Below, one piece after another: positions 5,018 to 6,198 of a DNA stretch of 6,198 bases. The stretch comes from Candidatus Dormiibacterota bacterium (lineage in GTDB: Bacteria > Chloroflexota > Dormibacteria > Aeolococcales > Aeolococcaceae). The position numbers were made by a program, and so were the translations under genes. The first letter of the stretch is position 1. The number at the start of each line of letters is the position of its first letter. The notes under the pieces were generated by a model that did no database searches, was not told where the DNA came from, and saw only the letters and a list, made by a program, of their open reading frames with translations. Location of the stretch: NCBI GenBank assembly GCA_003136295.1, contig PLDZ01000271.1:250-6447 (forward strand), written 5' to 3'.

Positions 5018-6198
5018 ATGTCTTCGCATCGTGAAGCGCCGGGGATCTCGAAGGACCCGGTTGCAGACAGCACTGACCTATACGCGTTCACCAGCCCTGA
5101 TCACCCAGAGACGGTGACCTTGATCGCCAACTACATCCCGCTCGAGGGACCGGACGGCGGCCCGAACTTCTACAGCTTCGGTGACGACGTGCTCTATGAG
5201 ATCACCGTCACCAACGGCGGGAGCGTCGCCGACGCGATCACCTACCAGTTCAAGTTCACGACCGAGTTCACCGATCCGAACACCTTCCTGTACAACACGG
5301 GTCCGATCACGAGCCTGACGAGCTCGAGCTGGAACGTGCGCCAGTTCTACTCGGTGACGCGCATCAAGGGTGGCCACGCCGAAGTGCTCGCCAGCAAGCT
5401 TGCATGCCCTCCGGTGAACGTGGGTGTTCGCTCGACACCGAATTACGGCGCTCTTGCCCGCGCCGCCGTGCATCCCCTTGACGGTGGCTGGGTCTTCGCG
5501 GGCCAGCGGCGTGAGGGCTTCTACGTCGACCTGGGATCGATCTTCGACCTCGGCGTGCTGCGCCCCTTCCAGAATGCCCATCTCATTCCACTGCCCGCGG
5601 TCGGCGGCGTCGATTCCACGAAGCATCTCAACGTGCACACCATCGCGATCCAGGTTCCCAAGACGCACCTGACGCGGAATGGCGAGATGCCCACCGATCC
5701 GACCAGCGCGGATTCGGTCATCGGCGTCTACACAACGGCCAGCCGGCGCAAGTCGACGGTGCTCGACAGTGGCGGTCGTACCACCGATGTCGGACCGTGG
5801 GTTCAAGTGTCGCGCCTCGGCATGCCGCTCATCAACGAGGTGGTCATCCCGATCGGGAAGAAGGACTTCTGGAACTCGACCAAGCCCAGCAACGATGCCC
5901 AGTTCGTAGCCAACTACGCCCATCCCGAGCTTGCGGGACTCCTTCCTGTCCTCTACCCCGGTGTCTTCCCGCACCTGGCCGCCTATACGAAGACTCGCGT
6001 CGACCTGGAGGCGATCCTGCTCCTGGGTATCCCGTCGGGCGTCGTGAAGGGCTTCCAGAACTCGACCGGATCGACGCCGGCCGACCTGTTGCGCCTCAAC
6101 ATGGCGATTCCTCCGGCGTCGTCGCCGAGTCTGAACGGCATCCTGGGCGGGGACCTCGCCGGGTTCCCGAACGGTCGCCGGGTGTTCGACGACGTGGC
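5018..6198 (+). CDS. DUF4331 family protein, 3' end cut by window edge
   Basis: 393 residues are visible and the frame is open to the window edge. The N-terminus MSSHREAPGISKDPVADSTDLYAF is the hallmark of DUF4331 proteins, recalled from the family and not searched. Further typical stretches are SFGDDVLYEITVTN, the WVFAGQRREGFYVDLGSIFD region, HTIAIQVP, a WVQVSRLGMPLINEVVIP block around 268-285, and near the end GFPNGRRVFDDV, after which family members have only a short C-terminal part. The protein is probably nearly complete and beta-rich. The family's biochemical function is not established. Many members are secreted, with a signal peptide before the SSHREAP-like motif; here the motif starts right at the initiator Met and no signal is present. 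The gene follows the small Tat-signal gene by 43 bases, which suggests co-transcription and perhaps joint export. A cytoplasmic location is the simple alternative. Confidence 0.92.
   Translation, partial: MSSHREAPGISKDPVADSTDLYAFTSPDHPETVTLIANYIPLEGPDGGPNFYSFGDDVLYEITVTNGGSVADAITYQFKFTTEFTDPNTFLYNTGPITSLTSSSWNVRQFYSVTRIKGGHAEVLASKLACPPVNVGVRSTPNYGALARAAVHPLDGGWVFAGQRREGFYVDLGSIFDLGVLRPFQNAHLIPLPAVGGVDSTKHLNVHTIAIQVPKTHLTRNGEMPTDPTSADSVIGVYTTASRRKSTVLDSGGRTTDVGPWVQVSRLGMPLINEVVIPIGKKDFWNSTKPSNDAQFVANYAHPELAGLLPVLYPGVFPHLAAYTKTRVDLEAILLLGIPSGVVKGFQNSTGSTPADLLRLNMAIPPASSPSLNGILGGDLAGFPNGRRVFDDV

Noticed and set aside
5078..5974. 298-codon minus-strand open frame inside the DUF4331 gene
   Set aside because: Its composition is that of an antisense shadow (Arg, Gly, Val, Asp, His), with no motif, and the plus-strand frame carries strong DUF4331 family features.

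Overview
This is a high-GC, gene-dense window with two divergent gene blocks and no RNA genes, mobile elements, CRISPR arrays or long non-coding stretches. The GC-rich codon use, GTG starts, frequent 4-base gene overlaps and the protein types (ECF sigma factor beside a Tat-anchored Rieske protein, a DUF4331 protein, long-chain polyprenyl synthase) suggest a free-living bacterium of the Chloroflexota or Actinomycetota type. The phylum is inferred from general resemblance and was not tested.

Left block, minus strand, read from about 3295 down to 1: alpha/beta hydrolase, GNAT acetyltransferase, glutamate racemase (murI), and a long-chain trans-polyprenyl diphosphate synthase cut by the left window edge. 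Hydrolase/GNAT and murI/polyprenyl synthase each overlap by 4 bases (ATGA and GTGA), and only 28 bases separate GNAT from murI, so this is probably one operon. MurI supplies D-glutamate for peptidoglycan. The polyprenyl synthase makes a long isoprenoid chain, probably a quinone side chain. The hydrolase and acetyltransferase have no assignable substrate.

Right block, plus strand, from 3370 to the right edge: an ECF sigma factor; a Rieske [2Fe-2S] protein overlapping it by 14 bases; after a 143-base gap, an 89-residue Tat-signal protein; and, 43 bases further on, a DUF4331 protein cut by the right edge. The 74 bases between the two blocks must hold the start signals for both directions, but no convincing promoter boxes are visible.

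The most interesting part is the right block. The gene after an ECF sigma factor is usually its anti-sigma factor. Here that place is taken by a protein with a cytoplasmic N-terminal part of about 75 residues, an internal twin-arginine/membrane segment and an exported Rieske domain. That is the layout of a membrane anti-sigma factor with an iron-sulfur redox sensor outside, which is an inference and not a demonstrated function. Its Rieske cluster-binding loop also lacks the Ser and Tyr that raise the redox potential in respiratory Rieske proteins. Downstream, the DUF4331 protein has no signal peptide of its own, while the small gene just before it encodes a clear Tat signal, so the pair could be exported together.
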